DNA from: Alteromonas portus
Lineage (GTDB): Bacteria; Pseudomonadota; Gammaproteobacteria; Enterobacterales; Alteromonadaceae
Length of the DNA: 64,000 bases
Direction of reading: 5' to 3'
Assembly: GCF_005117025.1 (NCBI RefSeq)
Contig: NZ_SWCO01000011.1
Location: 62,001 to 126,000 of the forward strand
This document shows positions 1-9,130 of the stretch, piece by piece. The position numbers and the translations under genes are program-made. The notes below the pieces were generated by a model that did not search any database, was not told the DNA's origin, and saw nothing but the letters and a program-made list of their open reading frames with translations. How positions within the stretch are numbered: position 1 is the stretch's first letter; every line of letters begins with the position of its first letter.

Positions 1-567
1 ATCACGTAAATCTTCGCCCCGTTTATCATCACATACCCATCCTGTAATACCTATATAAAGACCTAAGGATAAATACGCTTTAACCTGTTCAGCCGTGCCA
101 GTAAAGCAGTGGGCAATCCCCCCTTTTAAACGCGGCATATACTGGGTTAACAGGCTAATTTGTTCGCTAAAGGCATCTCTTTCATGTAGATAAACGGGTA
201 GATTCAACGATGCCGCTATTTCAAGCTGAGCTTCAAATACTGCTAATTGGACGTCTTGGGGTGAAAAGTTGCGGTTAAAATCAAGGCCGCATTCACCAAC
301 AGCTACACACCCTTCGTGTTGGGCAAGTTCACGTAACCGCTGGTAATCGCTTTGCGTAACGTCTTTTGCATTGTGCGGATGCACACCAATAGTATAACAG
401 CATTGAGTTGGATACTTGTTATAAAGCGCTACTGCGGCGTCCCATTCACTAGGATGGGTGGTTATAATGCAGAGCTTTTCTACCTCCGCATCTTTTGCAC
501 GTTGAATTATCTCGTCGGCGTCAAATCGCTTATCAAGCAAGTTGACGCCAGCATCAAACCAGGGCAT
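1..567 (-). CDS. tatD: TatD family metal-dependent DNase (3' part beyond window)
   Basis: Metal-dependent hydrolase of the TatD amidohydrolase-fold family, a cytoplasmic 3'-5' nuclease. The first 189 codons are present; the C-terminus lies off the left edge. The N-terminus (MPWFDAGVNL) matches true TatD, which lacks the HxH motif of YcfH/YjjV paralogues. The family motifs GVHPHN (about residues 61-66), GECGLDF (91-97) and HCFTG (153-157) are present. The ATG abuts the stop of the next upstream gene, so it is probably the last gene of the tat operon, as in E. coli tatABCD. Seen: motifs and adjacency. Known: nuclease activity of the family. Confidence 0.93.
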   Translation of the reverse strand, partial: MPWFDAGVNLLDKRFDADEIIQRAKDAEVEKLCIITTHPSEWDAAVALYNKYPTQCCYTIGVHPHNAKDVTQSDYQRLRELAQHEGCVAVGECGLDFNRNFSPQDVQLAVFEAQLEIAASLNLPVYLHERDAFSEQISLLTQYMPRLKGGIAHCFTGTAEQVKAYLSLGLYIGITGWVCDDKRGEDLRD

Positions 568-1122
568 TTATTTTACGCGTTTCACTTTCATGCGCTTGTT
601 TACGCCTTCTACGCTGAGATAGAACGACCCCAACAGGCCTCGTTCAATTGATACTTGCTGACCTTCTTCAATTTTCAAGTAAGCACTATCGCTCTGTTGC
701 CAAACCGAGCCATCGCTGAAAGTGATAATTTTTTTACCTCGAAGAGAGTCTTTAAATGACGCAATGGTGAGTGACACCTCTGATGCTTCGGCTGATAAAT
801 CACGTCTATGCTCTAAACCAAAGTCATTTTTCGGCTCTGATGCTTCAGCGGGTTTATTTACAACAGGCTGCTTGTTAGCGTTGGCCTGAGGCTTTGGCTG
901 ATTAGCTGCTTCAGATCTATATGCCTGTAATTGGCTAACTTGTGCACTTGCACCTTCGTACTGATTCAGTGATTTCGCAATGTTGTCGTAACAAATTAGA
1001 CGCTTTAAGCTGTTGTCTGTGTTACGGCATTTTTCCATAGCATCAGCTACCGTTTCAGCGTGAACATTGAACGCCCCAAAAGCACACAATAATGTGGCAA
1101 GAGATATCAGTCGAGTTTTCAT
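568..1122 (-). CDS. Periplasmic protein of unknown function in the tat operon
   Basis: 184 residues with a clear signal peptide (MKTRLISLATLLCAFGAFNVHA, cleavage near residue 22). The mature N-terminus has two cysteines in a CRNTDNSLKRLICYD pattern. This resembles the short cysteine-containing N-terminal module seen in several secreted proteins, including VasI-like proteins. A Gln/Asn/Pro/Lys-rich linker (about 65-100) leads to a beta-rich C-terminal domain with alternating charged and hydrophobic residues. It sits between tatC and tatD, 25 bp after tatC, and touches tatD. I do not recognise a specific function. The operon position may reflect only co-transcription. Confidence 0.8.
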   Translation of the reverse strand: MKTRLISLATLLCAFGAFNVHAETVADAMEKCRNTDNSLKRLICYDNIAKSLNQYEGASAQVSQLQAYRSEAANQPKPQANANKQPVVNKPAEASEPKNDFGLEHRRDLSAEASEVSLTIASFKDSLRGKKIITFSDGSVWQQSDSAYLKIEEGQQVSIERGLLGSFYLSVEGVNKRMKVKRVK

Positions 1123-1147
1123 TTTTATTCCTTTCTTTTTTTAACTT

Positions 1148-1900
1148 TTATGTGTTGTCCGTTGTTTGAGTGGATGCGTCTTTGGGCGTTTTACCTGCAT
1201 AAAAGCCTCCAACAATAACCCCTACTTCAAACAGTAACCACATTGGAATAGCTAATAATGTCTGAGAGATAACATCAGGTGGTGTTAGTAACATGCCGAC
1301 AACGAATGCGCCTACAACCACATAAGGGCGCTTGGCTCTCAGCGATTTAGCATCAGTTACCCCAGTCCAACACATTAGAATAATGGCTATCGGTATCTCG
1401 AATGAGACCCCAAATGCGAAAAACAGTTTCAAGACGAAGTTCAAATAGCTAGATATATCTGTACTTACCGTCACACCTTCAGGTGCTACGCTCGTAAAAA
1501 ACGCAAACGCTATTGGAAAAACAACAAAGTAGGCAAATGCCATACCCGCGTAAAACAGCAGCGTACTTGAGAGCAGTAAAGGAGCAACTAAGCGCTTTTC
1601 ATTTCTATACAGACCCGGTGCTACGAACCCCCATACTTGGTAGAGCACATAGGGAATAGCAATAAAAAACGATAACACCAGCGTTAGTTTGAAAGGTGCA
1701 AAAAAAGGTGATGCAACGTCTGTTGCAATCATGCTCGCATTTTCGGGCAAGGCTTCAAGCAATGGCATCGCCAATAACTTGTAAAGGTCTTGCGCAAATG
1801 CCGCTAAACAAATGAAAACGATGAGTACACTCAAAAGGGCTTTGAGAATACGGCTTCGCAATTCAATTAAATGAGAAATAAGATTATTAGCGTCAGACAT
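1148..1900 (-). CDS. tatC: Sec-independent protein translocase TatC
   Basis: Inner-membrane receptor core of the twin-arginine translocase, which recognises RR signal peptides together with TatB. It has 250 residues, the usual length, and six hydrophobic segments. The N-terminal HLIELRSRI segment, the [21 protein letters not shown] region and a conserved Pro-rich periplasmic loop are typical of TatC. The ATG directly follows the tatB stop codon (TAG then ATG), which indicates translational coupling. Order tatA-tatB-tatC is the standard gammaproteobacterial operon. Confidence 0.97.
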   Translation of the reverse strand: MSDANNLISHLIELRSRILKALLSVLIVFICLAAFAQDLYKLLAMPLLEALPENASMIATDVASPFFAPFKLTLVLSFFIAIPYVLYQVWGFVAPGLYRNEKRLVAPLLLSSTLLFYAGMAFAYFVVFPIAFAFFTSVAPEGVTVSTDISSYLNFVLKLFFAFGVSFEIPIAIILMCWTGVTDAKSLRAKRPYVVVGAFVVGMLLTPPDVISQTLLAIPMWLLFEVGVIVGGFYAGKTPKDASTQTTDNT

Positions 1901-2200
1901 CTATTGCTTTTTGTAAGGTTCTTGAACCGACTCGGCGGCTTTTTTTAGCTCATCGACGCTCTGTTCAAGTTCAGGTGAAAGATCTTTAAGCCCTTGCTGT
2001 TCTGCTTTTTTCAAATTTTCATGCAATTCGTGCACGCGCAGCTGGTGCTCAACCTCTTGCTTAAAGCCCGTTGCTACATTACGTACACTACGAATTGTAT
2101 TTATAGTTGAGCGCATGGCACCCGGCAGTCTTTCTGGCCCTAAAATAAGAAGCGCCAGCACACCGATAACCAATAGCTCCCAAAAGCCGATATCGAACAT
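1901..2200 (-). CDS. tatB: Sec-independent protein translocase TatB
   Basis: TatB partners TatC in the substrate-binding complex of the twin-arginine pathway. The protein has 99 residues. The N-terminus [26 protein letters not shown] contains the single membrane helix, the conserved Glu at residue 8 and the GPERLP hinge that distinguishes TatB from TatA. An amphipathic helix and a charged, Glu/Lys-rich cytoplasmic tail follow. It is shorter than E. coli TatB (about 170 residues), mostly in the tail. The start ATG overlaps the tatA stop by one base (TAATG). Confidence 0.95.
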   Translation of the reverse strand: MFDIGFWELLVIGVLALLILGPERLPGAMRSTINTIRSVRNVATGFKQEVEHQLRVHELHENLKKAEQQGLKDLSPELEQSVDELKKAAESVQEPYKKQ

Positions 2201-2439
2201 TAGGAATTTTCTTTAACGTCGCTCTGCGTCTTAGTTGAAACAGGATCTGCCGATGACTTTTCTTCAACTTGCTTCTTTTGCTCGAAATCAGCATCTTTCT
2301 CTTCTTCGCTGACTGCTTTTTTGAAGCCTTTAATTGCGCCGCCTAGATCAGTACCTATACCTTTTAGCCGTTTTGTACCAAATAAAAGTACTACGATAAC
2401 CAGTATGATCAGCAGTTGCCAAATACTAATACCACCCAT
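2200..2439 (-). CDS. tatA: Sec-independent protein translocase TatA
   Basis: Pore-forming or membrane-weakening subunit of the Tat system. The product has 79 residues: [21 protein letters not shown] (membrane helix), then the [23 protein letters not shown] amphipathic helix, then an acidic tail. I chose the ATG at 2439, not an ATG ten codons upstream, because a GGGAG ribosome-binding site lies just before it and the protein then begins with the canonical TatA N-terminus. First gene of the tat operon. Confidence 0.95.
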   Translation of the reverse strand: MGGISIWQLLIILVIVVLLFGTKRLKGIGTDLGGAIKGFKKAVSEEEKDADFEQKKQVEEKSSADPVSTKTQSDVKENS

Positions 2440-2622
2440 AAAAATAATCTCCCTTACATCGTTGAGCACAGTATGCCATTGCCCGCAGATGCTTTCACCT
2501 GAATATTTGCTTGAATGAATAAAGATTGACGTTTCATTAATGACAATCCATGCTCTGTATATCTTTAAAACGAATAGTCAAAATATTCAACTATTCTAAT
2601 TTTTACAAGGAGTTAGTGAGTA

Positions 2623-3684
2623 ATGCTGTGCCTTACTGTAGTCTATTGCCATTTGTTACTCACTTCCCCTTCGACACTACATATTACTGATGGTACGGTG
2701 AATCCCCCCGTAAACACGACCAGTGGAAGTGTAACCGACAGCGACATTATAAGGCCTGCCGACGCCAACTCTAGTAGTTATGAGGAATTTGAAGATTCCC
2801 CAACACCTCTTTCAACACTACAACATAATGATCGCTGGTTTGATGTTTGGCAGCGTAGCTTTACAGATACCATGGACTTCACCGTTAAACAGCTTGACGG
2901 TTTGTTCGAAAACGATGGGAAACTCACCATTCCGGGACAGAAAGAAGCGAAAGCCGAAGGCCGTATCCAGTTAGCTTGGGAGCCAAGAAGCGGCATGCTT
3001 TCAGATACCGATTTGCGTTTTAGAATCAGAGTTCGACTACCAGCACTAAAAGAACGGGTTGATTTACTTTTAAGCGATAACGAGGACGAAACGCAGAACA
3101 ATACAATACGTGCTGCGAGGGATACCGGCAACAATAACCGTGACCGAACGACCATTGCGCTTCGCTTTCGCCCTGAGCAAGACTCGCATTACTCGTTTAG
3201 AATTGGAGCCGGCCGCCGCGACCAACTATATGCGATGACCCGTTACAGAAATGCTTTCGCCTTTTCTAAACAGTGGGCCATGCTTTATGACGCTGAACTT
3301 TACTACTACACCCGCGACCGTCTGGGTGCGGAACTGGGCGCGGCTTTCCAATACGAAATTAATAAAAAGCACTTAGTTCGACAAAACAACCGCTTTTACT
3401 TCCGAGATGAAACAAATGACTGGCTGTGGCGACACGAAGTCCATCACTTGTTCTCTGTAGACCAAAATAACGCTGTTATTCCTCACTTCATGGTGGAAGG
3501 GCTGAGCCAACCGAGTTATCGCGTAGAAGAGATTTATGGAGGGTTTAGGTGGCGTAACAACATGTTGCGTGATTGGCTTTTCTTTGAAGTAGAGCCTTTT
3601 GTATTATGGCTGCGTGATGAGGACTTCAAAACCTCTTACGGCATTGCCTTGCGCGTAGAAGCCTATTATGGGCGCGATACTTAG
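2623..3684 (+). CDS. Putative outer-membrane beta-barrel protein, function unknown
   Basis: 353 residues. An N-terminal hydrophobic stretch (about 4-20) could be a signal peptide but lacks the usual Lys/Arg start. A low-complexity Ser/Thr/Asp region runs to about 65. The rest is rich in amphipathic, aromatic beta strands (for example TIALRFRP, HYSFRIGAGRR, DAELYYYTRDR, FFEVEPFVLWL), as in an outer-membrane barrel. It does not end in the typical C-terminal Phe. The start ATG follows an AGGAG site by 10 bases. It is divergent from tatA and converges on ilvH. I do not recognise a named family. Confidence 0.75.
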   Translation: MLCLTVVYCHLLLTSPSTLHITDGTVNPPVNTTSGSVTDSDIIRPADANSSSYEEFEDSPTPLSTLQHNDRWFDVWQRSFTDTMDFTVKQLDGLFENDGKLTIPGQKEAKAEGRIQLAWEPRSGMLSDTDLRFRIRVRLPALKERVDLLLSDNEDETQNNTIRAARDTGNNNRDRTTIALRFRPEQDSHYSFRIGAGRRDQLYAMTRYRNAFAFSKQWAMLYDAELYYYTRDRLGAELGAAFQYEINKKHLVRQNNRFYFRDETNDWLWRHEVHHLFSVDQNNAVIPHFMVEGLSQPSYRVEEIYGGFRWRNNMLRDWLFFEVEPFVLWLRDEDFKTSYGIALRVEAYYGRDT

Positions 3685-3703
3685 GGTCATTCCCTAAAAT
3701 GAA

Positions 3704-3729
3704 AAAAGGCTGTCTAATGACAGCCTTTT
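3704..3729. terminator. Bidirectional intrinsic terminator between the barrel gene and ilvH
   Basis: Perfect 11-bp stem AAAAGGCTGTC / GACAGCCTTTT with a TAAT loop. It has an A-tract on one side and a T-tract on the other, so it can end both convergent transcripts. Confidence 0.85.
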
Positions 3730-3764
3730 GAAAAAACGCTTTGCGCGAAAATTCAGAGCATCGT

Positions 3765-4262
3765 TTAAGGACGAAGCGCCCTGTCACCTCGTGCAAGCCC
3801 ACACACACCGGTGCGCGATGATTCAATAATTTCAGCACACTGCCCCATAGTCGTGGCAAATGCATCCAGCTTATCTGTGGTACCCGTAATTTCAATGGTG
3901 TAATTGTTTACGTTCACATCCACAATACGCGCACGGAAAATATCAGAGTTCCGCTTCACTTCAGCACGCACCGACTCTGTGCGAGTCGCGACTTTAATCA
4001 GCATAAGCTCGCGTTCAATGTGCGTACCTTCAGTAAGATCTACTACTTTTAGCACATCAATAAGCTTGTTAACTTGCTTAGTAATTTGCTCTATAACTTT
4101 GTCGTCGCCGTGAGTGATAATCGTTAGACGCGAAAGGCTCGCGTCGTCAGTCGGTGCCACACACAGTGAATCAACGTTATAACCACGTTGGGAAAATACA
4201 CCAACGATACGAGATAGTGCGCCAGGGGCGTTTTCCATTAATACAGAGATAATACGTTTCAT
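3765..4262 (-). CDS. ilvH: Acetolactate synthase small (regulatory) subunit
   Basis: Regulatory subunit of acetohydroxyacid synthase III type, the first common step of valine, leucine and isoleucine synthesis. It has 165 residues. The N-terminal ACT domain ([20 protein letters not shown], then GVFSQRGYNVDSLCV) binds valine in the family and confers feedback inhibition. The C-terminal domain, with EITGTTDKLDA, activates the catalytic subunit. Its ATG overlaps the ilvI stop region, so the two are translationally coupled. The convergent terminator lies just downstream. Confidence 0.96.
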   Translation of the reverse strand: MKRIISVLMENAPGALSRIVGVFSQRGYNVDSLCVAPTDDASLSRLTIITHGDDKVIEQITKQVNKLIDVLKVVDLTEGTHIERELMLIKVATRTESVRAEVKRNSDIFRARIVDVNVNNYTIEITGTTDKLDAFATTMGQCAEIIESSRTGVCGLARGDRALRP

Positions 4263-5980
4263 CAGGTTCGCTCCGTCTTGCTTAAGCGCATGTCATCCAT
4301 TGCGCCAAACTTAATTTGCATTGGATATACGTGTTCGTTTTGGTCTACTGCTATGTCCATAAACACTAAGCGATCTGTGTAGCTGAAACATTTCTCCATT
4401 GCTGCGTCTAGCTCGTCGAGCTTATCTACTTTTATACCTACGTGTCCGTAAGCTTCCGCCAACTTCACAAAGTCAGGCATTGAATCCATATACGAATGTG
4501 AGTGACGCCCTTTGTAAATCATATCCTGCCATTGACGAACCATACCAAGAGCACGGTTATTCAATGAGATAATCTTAATAGGCAGGTTGTACTGCAAGCA
4601 GGTAGATAGCTCTTGAATATTCATTTGAATACTACCATCACCGGTTACCACTACAGACGTAGAGCCTGGGTGCGCAAATTGTACGCCCATTGCAGCCGGT
4701 AAACCAAAGCCCATGGTGCCAAGGCCACCTGAGTTAATCCACTGACGCGGTTTATCATACGGATAATAAAGCGCAGCAAACATTTGGTGCTGTCCTACGT
4801 CAGAACTTACGTAGGCTTTACCATCGGTGTGCTTGTACAAGGCTTCAATAACGCGCTGAGGCTTAATAACTTCTTCGCCTTGTGCGTAATTCAAGCACTC
4901 GCGAGAACGCCATGTTTCAATTTGCTGCCACCAGTCGGTGAGCTTTTCGCTCTGGCCTGATAAATCTTTCTTATTAACCTGGCTTAAAATTTGATCAAGT
5001 ACTTTATCTACCGAACCTACCACAGGAATGTGAGCATTTACGGTTTTAGAAATTGATGCTGGGTCAATATCAACGTGAATAATATCTGCATGAGGGCAGA
5101 ACTTATCAACGTTATTGGTAACACGGTCATCGAAACGTGCACCTAGTGCAATGATGCAGTCGGCATTATGCATGGTCTTGTTCGCTTCAAGCGTACCGTG
5201 CATACCTAGCATGCCGATAAATTGCTTGTGTGTACCCGGCATAGCACCAAGGCCCATTAGCGTACAAGTTACCGGTGCATTAAGCTTCTCGGCTAACTCA
5301 ATAACTTTTGCTGACGCCTCGCAAGCTACTGCGCCACCACCTACATACAGTACTGGACGCTCCGCTTTAAGTAGCGACTCAACTGCCTTTTTAACCTGTT
5401 TAGGATGGCCTTTTTCTGTTGGGTTATAAGAACGCATGGTCACGTCAGTTGGGAACACGTACGGGTGCTCTTCTGCTACGTTCACAATATCTTTTGGTAA
5501 ATCTACAACCACCGGGCCAGGACGCCCTGTGTTTGCAATATAATAGGCTTTAGCAATCGCTTCTGGAATATCTACCGCGCGCTTAACCAAAAAGCTGTGC
5601 TTAACGATAGGACGGGAACACCCTACCATATCAGTTTCTTGGAATGCGTCTTCACCAATGTGCTTGGAAGGCACCTGTCCCGATAAAATTACCATCGGGA
5701 TAGAGTCCATGTACGCAGTAGCAATACCTGTAATAGTATTCGTAGCGCCTGGACCTGATGTGACGAGCACTGTGCCGGTTTTGCCAGTTGAACGTGCATA
5801 ACCATCCGCCATATGGGCGGCTGCCTGTTCATGACGTACGAGGACGTGTTTGACATCATCTTGCGCAAATAACGCATCATAAATGTCTAATACGGCACCA
5901 CCTGGGTAACCGAACACGTGTGTCACTCCTACATCTTTTAGCGCTTCAACCACCATGGCTGCGCCCGACATCATTTTCAC
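4262..5980 (-). CDS. ilvI: Acetolactate synthase large (catalytic) subunit
   Basis: Thiamine-diphosphate enzyme that condenses pyruvate with pyruvate or 2-oxobutyrate. I start it at the GTG at 5980 (572 aa). An AGGAG site lies 9 bases before it, and the resulting N-terminus [14 protein letters not shown] aligns with E. coli IlvI residue 1. The frame stays open 31 codons further upstream, but with no ribosome-binding site. Features include [16 protein letters not shown], the catalytic Glu region ([15 protein letters not shown]), the FAD-type middle domain and the ThDP motif [12 protein letters not shown]. Forms an operon with ilvH. Confidence 0.96.
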   Translation of the reverse strand: MKMMSGAAMVVEALKDVGVTHVFGYPGGAVLDIYDALFAQDDVKHVLVRHEQAAAHMADGYARSTGKTGTVLVTSGPGATNTITGIATAYMDSIPMVILSGQVPSKHIGEDAFQETDMVGCSRPIVKHSFLVKRAVDIPEAIAKAYYIANTGRPGPVVVDLPKDIVNVAEEHPYVFPTDVTMRSYNPTEKGHPKQVKKAVESLLKAERPVLYVGGGAVACEASAKVIELAEKLNAPVTCTLMGLGAMPGTHKQFIGMLGMHGTLEANKTMHNADCIIALGARFDDRVTNNVDKFCPHADIIHVDIDPASISKTVNAHIPVVGSVDKVLDQILSQVNKKDLSGQSEKLTDWWQQIETWRSRECLNYAQGEEVIKPQRVIEALYKHTDGKAYVSSDVGQHQMFAALYYPYDKPRQWINSGGLGTMGFGLPAAMGVQFAHPGSTSVVVTGDGSIQMNIQELSTCLQYNLPIKIISLNNRALGMVRQWQDMIYKGRHSHSYMDSMPDFVKLAEAYGHVGIKVDKLDELDAAMEKCFSYTDRLVFMDIAVDQNEHVYPMQIKFGAMDDMRLSKTERT

Positions 5981-6250
5981 AGTGCTTTTCTCCTGTAATG
6001 GGTTGGGGGGTTTGTCAGCGTACGTTGACGATGCCCCGACTATAACTAAGGTAATAGGAAGATAAAACACCAAATTGCGTAAAAGTGAGATATATATCCC
6101 AATATTCGTAATAATTAGGATAAATATTTCGACTTAAGTGCAAAATTGACAGGAAATAGGATATTTATTTACACAAAATTAACAGCCAGAACAATATAAG
6201 CGCAGAGCGTAAATTTTATGCATTTATCCCCTTTGCGAACATAAAGGCGA

Positions 6251-6628
6251 TTAATCATCGAGGTCGATATCAAGGTCGCTGTTATCGCTTATATCATCAT
6301 CATCGTCAACATCTTGTGTAGCAGCGCGCTTAGAGCCGTAAATGCTAGCAGTTTTTGGTCTATTAATTCGCGCTTGGTATTTCAACCACGCTTTTTCCTG
6401 AGGTGTTGCAGGTTCACGGTGCCCGAGAGCAGACTCTAGATAAGCTTGTTCTTCGTCATTTTCCGGCGTGATCTTTCCGTCAACCAGTGCGGCAAACAAG
6501 CTACCATGGGCTTGAAGAAGTTTACTTTCATTGATTGAGAAATCTCCGGAACGGGCAAAACCGTAAGGGTAATTTTTCTTATCTGCGAAAGGTTTTCTAG
6601 TGACTTGTTCTTTTGTGATTACAGACAT
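6251..6628 (-). CDS. maoP: MaoP (DUF413) macrodomain Ori organisation protein
   Basis: 125 residues matching the DUF413/YifE family, of which E. coli MaoP acts with the maoS site to organise the Ori macrodomain. The conserved core KKNYPYGFARSGDFSINES, then LLQAHG, then REPATPQEKAWLKY, is clear. The C-terminus is an acidic Asp-rich tail (DVDDDDDISDNSDLDIDLDD). The ATG at 6628 is preferred over one five codons upstream because an AGAGG site lies six bases before it. It is transcribed alone on the minus strand. Whether a maoS-like site exists nearby cannot be told by eye. Confidence 0.9.
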   Translation of the reverse strand: MSVITKEQVTRKPFADKKNYPYGFARSGDFSINESKLLQAHGSLFAALVDGKITPENDEEQAYLESALGHREPATPQEKAWLKYQARINRPKTASIYGSKRAATQDVDDDDDISDNSDLDIDLDD

Positions 6629-6817
6629 CTTAACCTCTTTCATCGTGGCTTCTTAACATGGTTTATTAAGAGAACCACCACTTAATTGTTAAATGAAATA
6701 GACTTCCGATATAGCGCCTCAATCGCTTACCAGTCTATTCTTAGATGTGTTTTCGAATGCTGTCAATCAGAAATACTCCTGTAGCAAAAACTTAATATTG
6801 TGCCAGTAACTAGACAT

Positions 6818-6843
6818 AAAAAAAGGCCGCAAAAGCGACCTTC
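6818..6843 (-). terminator. Intrinsic terminator after the DUF4442 gene
   Basis: Read on the minus strand: AAGGTCGC, TTTT loop, GCGGCCTT, then a T-run. The stem is 8 bp with one G-U pair. Confidence 0.8.
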
Positions 6844-6860
6844 AGATAGCACGACATTTT

Positions 6861-7322
6861 TTAGCGTTTTTCGCTTACCCAAACCGTAATGATACCATCT
6901 ACGACCACGGTCTCTTGGGCGTTGTACGCCTTAACAGAAATAGGTAAATCACCCGGCTTCCAAGCATCAGCTGGTACTTCAGCGACACAACGAATGTCTG
7001 AATCGGCCTTTGCTGGATACTTTACTTCCATGCCTTTTGGGATCCATCTCAAGTTTTTAGGTATCGATGCTTCACACATAAAGCCCATGGCCATTTCTAA
7101 CCCGTTGCAAATCGCGATAACGTGAACCGTACCAATGTGGTTTTCAACCCCTTTACGCTTTTTAATGAGCACTTCACAATAGTTAGGTTTAATGTCAGTA
7201 ATAAGCGGGGAAACGGTAGAAAAGTAAGGCGCTCTGCGCGCTGAATACCAGCTAAACAGTTTTTTGCCGAAAGGTAGTTTTAAGAATTTATTATAAGTAT
7301 TGAGTACGTAGTTCTTTGACAT
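6861..7322 (-). CDS. DUF4442 hotdog-fold (thioesterase-like) protein
   Basis: 153 residues of the DUF4442 hotdog-fold family, related to PaaI/YiiD-type acyl-CoA thioesterases. Visible features are the N-terminal NKFLKLPFGKKLFSWY helix, a VLIKKRKGVENHIGTVHVIAICNGLEMAMG central helix segment, and C-terminal strands ending in VDGIITVWV. The substrate is unknown. A FadR-like palindrome lies about 70 bp upstream, which suggests a link to fatty-acid or acyl-CoA metabolism. It is monocistronic with its own terminator. There is no strong ribosome-binding site before the ATG. Confidence 0.8.
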   Translation of the reverse strand: MSKNYVLNTYNKFLKLPFGKKLFSWYSARRAPYFSTVSPLITDIKPNYCEVLIKKRKGVENHIGTVHVIAICNGLEMAMGFMCEASIPKNLRWIPKGMEVKYPAKADSDIRCVAEVPADAWKPGDLPISVKAYNAQETVVVDGIITVWVSEKR

Positions 7323-7392
7323 AATTGTTCACGCCGATTTTTTAGAAATAACTAATTCAGCTGCACAGTGCTAGTACACTGTCGCCCTGCCT

Positions 7393-7409
7393 ATCTGGTT
7401 AGACCAGTA
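7393..7409. promoter_or_regulatory. FadR-like operator upstream of the DUF4442 gene
   Basis: ATCTGGTTAGACCAGTA has CTGGT and ACCAG arms around a 3-bp centre. From memory it differs at only a few positions from the E. coli fadBA FadR site. It lies 71-87 bp upstream of the DUF4442 start, where a repressor could overlap the promoter. Inference from motif similarity only. Confidence 0.5.
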
Positions 7410-7469
7410 CAGATAACGTTAACATAATCGTTACGTTTAACGGTTGCAAATGAATCTGCGTTTTTTCCA

Positions 7470-9038
7470 TTAAATAATACCTAATGACTTCTGCAGCGCT
7501 TCAGTTTGCGAAGCGTAGCGTTTCCAGCGACCTATTGAGCGAGTATTTATTGGCTCTCTTACCTGAACCTTACTTGCTGTTGATACGGGAAGCTTGTTGT
7601 TTTCGACCTGTAGGCACTGCTCTTCCCAAGGCAAGTTACAGAATGCCAATAGCTCTTTTACTTCGGTATCCGGATGCTGAGCAAGTTGCTCGTATGATTG
7701 CAGCCGAATTGCATGTGGATATACGTCAGCAAATTTTCTTACCCATTTTTCGAAACTTTGATAAAGCTGTCCAATAACATCAAGATCATAAGCATAGGCG
7801 TAGTAAGGACTGTGAATGGAAAATAACTGTCTAAAATTGCCTATACAAGTATCCATAGGGTTGCGCAGCAAACACACAATTTTTGCATTAGGCAAAGCTT
7901 GCCGAATTAAGTCGATATAAAAGAAATTAAACGGAAGCTTATCAACTAAATGTTTTGAATCTTGTCGAAGGAAAGCCGTTCGCTGAAGATAGCGCTCTCC
8001 AATCGTTCCTAAATCACTTTCATATGCCCGTTCAATGGTAGGCGTATCCAGCACAAGTTGACTACTAGTTTGAGTTACCTCTTTAACAGCAACGCCAAAA
8101 TCTTGCAGTTCACCTCCAGAAGCAACCAACGAGTGATGACTTAGAATGCGCTCAACCAGCGTTGTGCCACTGCGCGGCATACCAACTACAAAAATTGGCG
8201 CGTCGCTTGAAGATACACTGCTTGCGTATACTTTAGGCTTCGACGATATCTGCAAATTTTTGTGCAAAGTAGTAAATATCGCTTGGTAGTCTTTCAATGT
8301 ATTTTTACTGCGCGCTTTCTGGGGCATTTTCGCATGGCATAGCGCGTCAAAAGCACGTGAGTAATCACCTAATGCTTCGTATTCTTTCGCTAGGGCATGA
8401 CCTACATGTAGACGCGCTTCTGGGTTTACTTTTACCTTTTCAACCAGAGGCTCAAGTCGCGCTAAATGATTATCTTCCGCCGACACACCGCCAAGATCAG
8501 ATAGGGCAAAATGCGCCTGAAAAAAATGAGGTTCGCTATTTATGGCTTGCTCAAAGTGCTTTCTTGCTAGTTCAAATTTCCCTGCAAACTTGCAGCTTAC
8601 TGCATAATTGTAATGGTACTGTGGATTCGCGGGCGCTAGCATAAGCGCCTTTTCAAAATAGGCGATAGCCTTTTCATGTAGGCCGACTCGAGATAACGAA
8701 ACGCCAACCGTATCTAAGTCGAGGGCACGAGTTAGGCTATCTACTGGCGCACACGATACAAACTCAAGCGCTTGCTGCATATCGCCTTTTAGTGCAAAAC
8801 ATTTCGCTAAATAGGCAAAAGTAATTGGACGTTTTTCTATCTCGTTAGACTTAGTTAACAAGGCAATTGCCTTTTCTATTTGGCCAATTTCAATATGAAT
8901 AATGCCAAGTAAAAAATAGGCGTGAGCATGTGGCCCGTGTTGTTGGATAACTTCAACGCAACAGCGGTGTGCTTGCTTAAAATCTCGTTGTGTTAAGAAC
9001 CTAACGGCATCGTCTAAGCGAGTTTGGCTTGTATTCAT
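7470..9038 (-). CDS. TPR-repeat sulfotransferase
   Basis: 522 residues in two parts. The N-terminal half (about 5-260) holds tandem tetratricopeptide repeats (AYFLLGIIHIEIGQIEKAI, HEKAIAYFEKALMLAPANPQ, ELARKHFEQAINSEPHFFQAH). The C-terminal half is a sulfotransferase domain starting with the PAPS 5'-phosphosulfate loop FVVGMPRSGTT (about 283-293), followed by LVDKLPFNF and a CLLRNPMDTCIGNFRQLF segment resembling the 3'-phosphate site. The acceptor is unknown. It lies directly downstream of a TonB-dependent receptor, separated by a hairpin terminator or attenuator. This TPR-sulfotransferase/receptor pairing recurs in marine gammaproteobacteria. No signal peptide is visible, so it is probably cytoplasmic. 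Confidence 0.88.
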   Translation of the reverse strand: MNTSQTRLDDAVRFLTQRDFKQAHRCCVEVIQQHGPHAHAYFLLGIIHIEIGQIEKAIALLTKSNEIEKRPITFAYLAKCFALKGDMQQALEFVSCAPVDSLTRALDLDTVGVSLSRVGLHEKAIAYFEKALMLAPANPQYHYNYAVSCKFAGKFELARKHFEQAINSEPHFFQAHFALSDLGGVSAEDNHLARLEPLVEKVKVNPEARLHVGHALAKEYEALGDYSRAFDALCHAKMPQKARSKNTLKDYQAIFTTLHKNLQISSKPKVYASSVSSSDAPIFVVGMPRSGTTLVERILSHHSLVASGGELQDFGVAVKEVTQTSSQLVLDTPTIERAYESDLGTIGERYLQRTAFLRQDSKHLVDKLPFNFFYIDLIRQALPNAKIVCLLRNPMDTCIGNFRQLFSIHSPYYAYAYDLDVIGQLYQSFEKWVRKFADVYPHAIRLQSYEQLAQHPDTEVKELLAFCNLPWEEQCLQVENNKLPVSTASKVQVREPINTRSIGRWKRYASQTEALQKSLGII

Positions 9039-9074
9039 TGTTTATCTGTATTTAAACCGTTATTAAACAAAAGA

Positions 9075-9101
9075 GGCGCTTACACGTTAAGCGTAAGCGC
9101 C
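9075..9101 (-). terminator. Hairpin between the TonB receptor and sulfotransferase genes
   Basis: Perfect 9-bp stem (GGCGCTTAC / GTAAGCGCC), 9-nt loop, followed on the minus strand by TCTTTTGTTT. It may partly terminate receptor transcripts and reduce expression of the downstream sulfotransferase. Confidence 0.65.
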
Positions 9102-9130
9102 CCATATTGTATCGTACAGCAGTAACTATA

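Noticed and set aside
2572-2596. GAATAGT / ACTATTC inverted repeat before the barrel gene
   Set aside because: Short, AT-rich, no matching known operator; could be chance in a promoter.
5981-6073. In-frame upstream extension of ilvI rich in Leu/Ile/Val codons, like an ilv leader peptide
   Set aside because: It has no own stop, no ribosome-binding site and no terminator hairpin. The GTG at 5980 has a good ribosome site and matches the known IlvI start. A near-palindrome around CGTACG in this stretch is weak.
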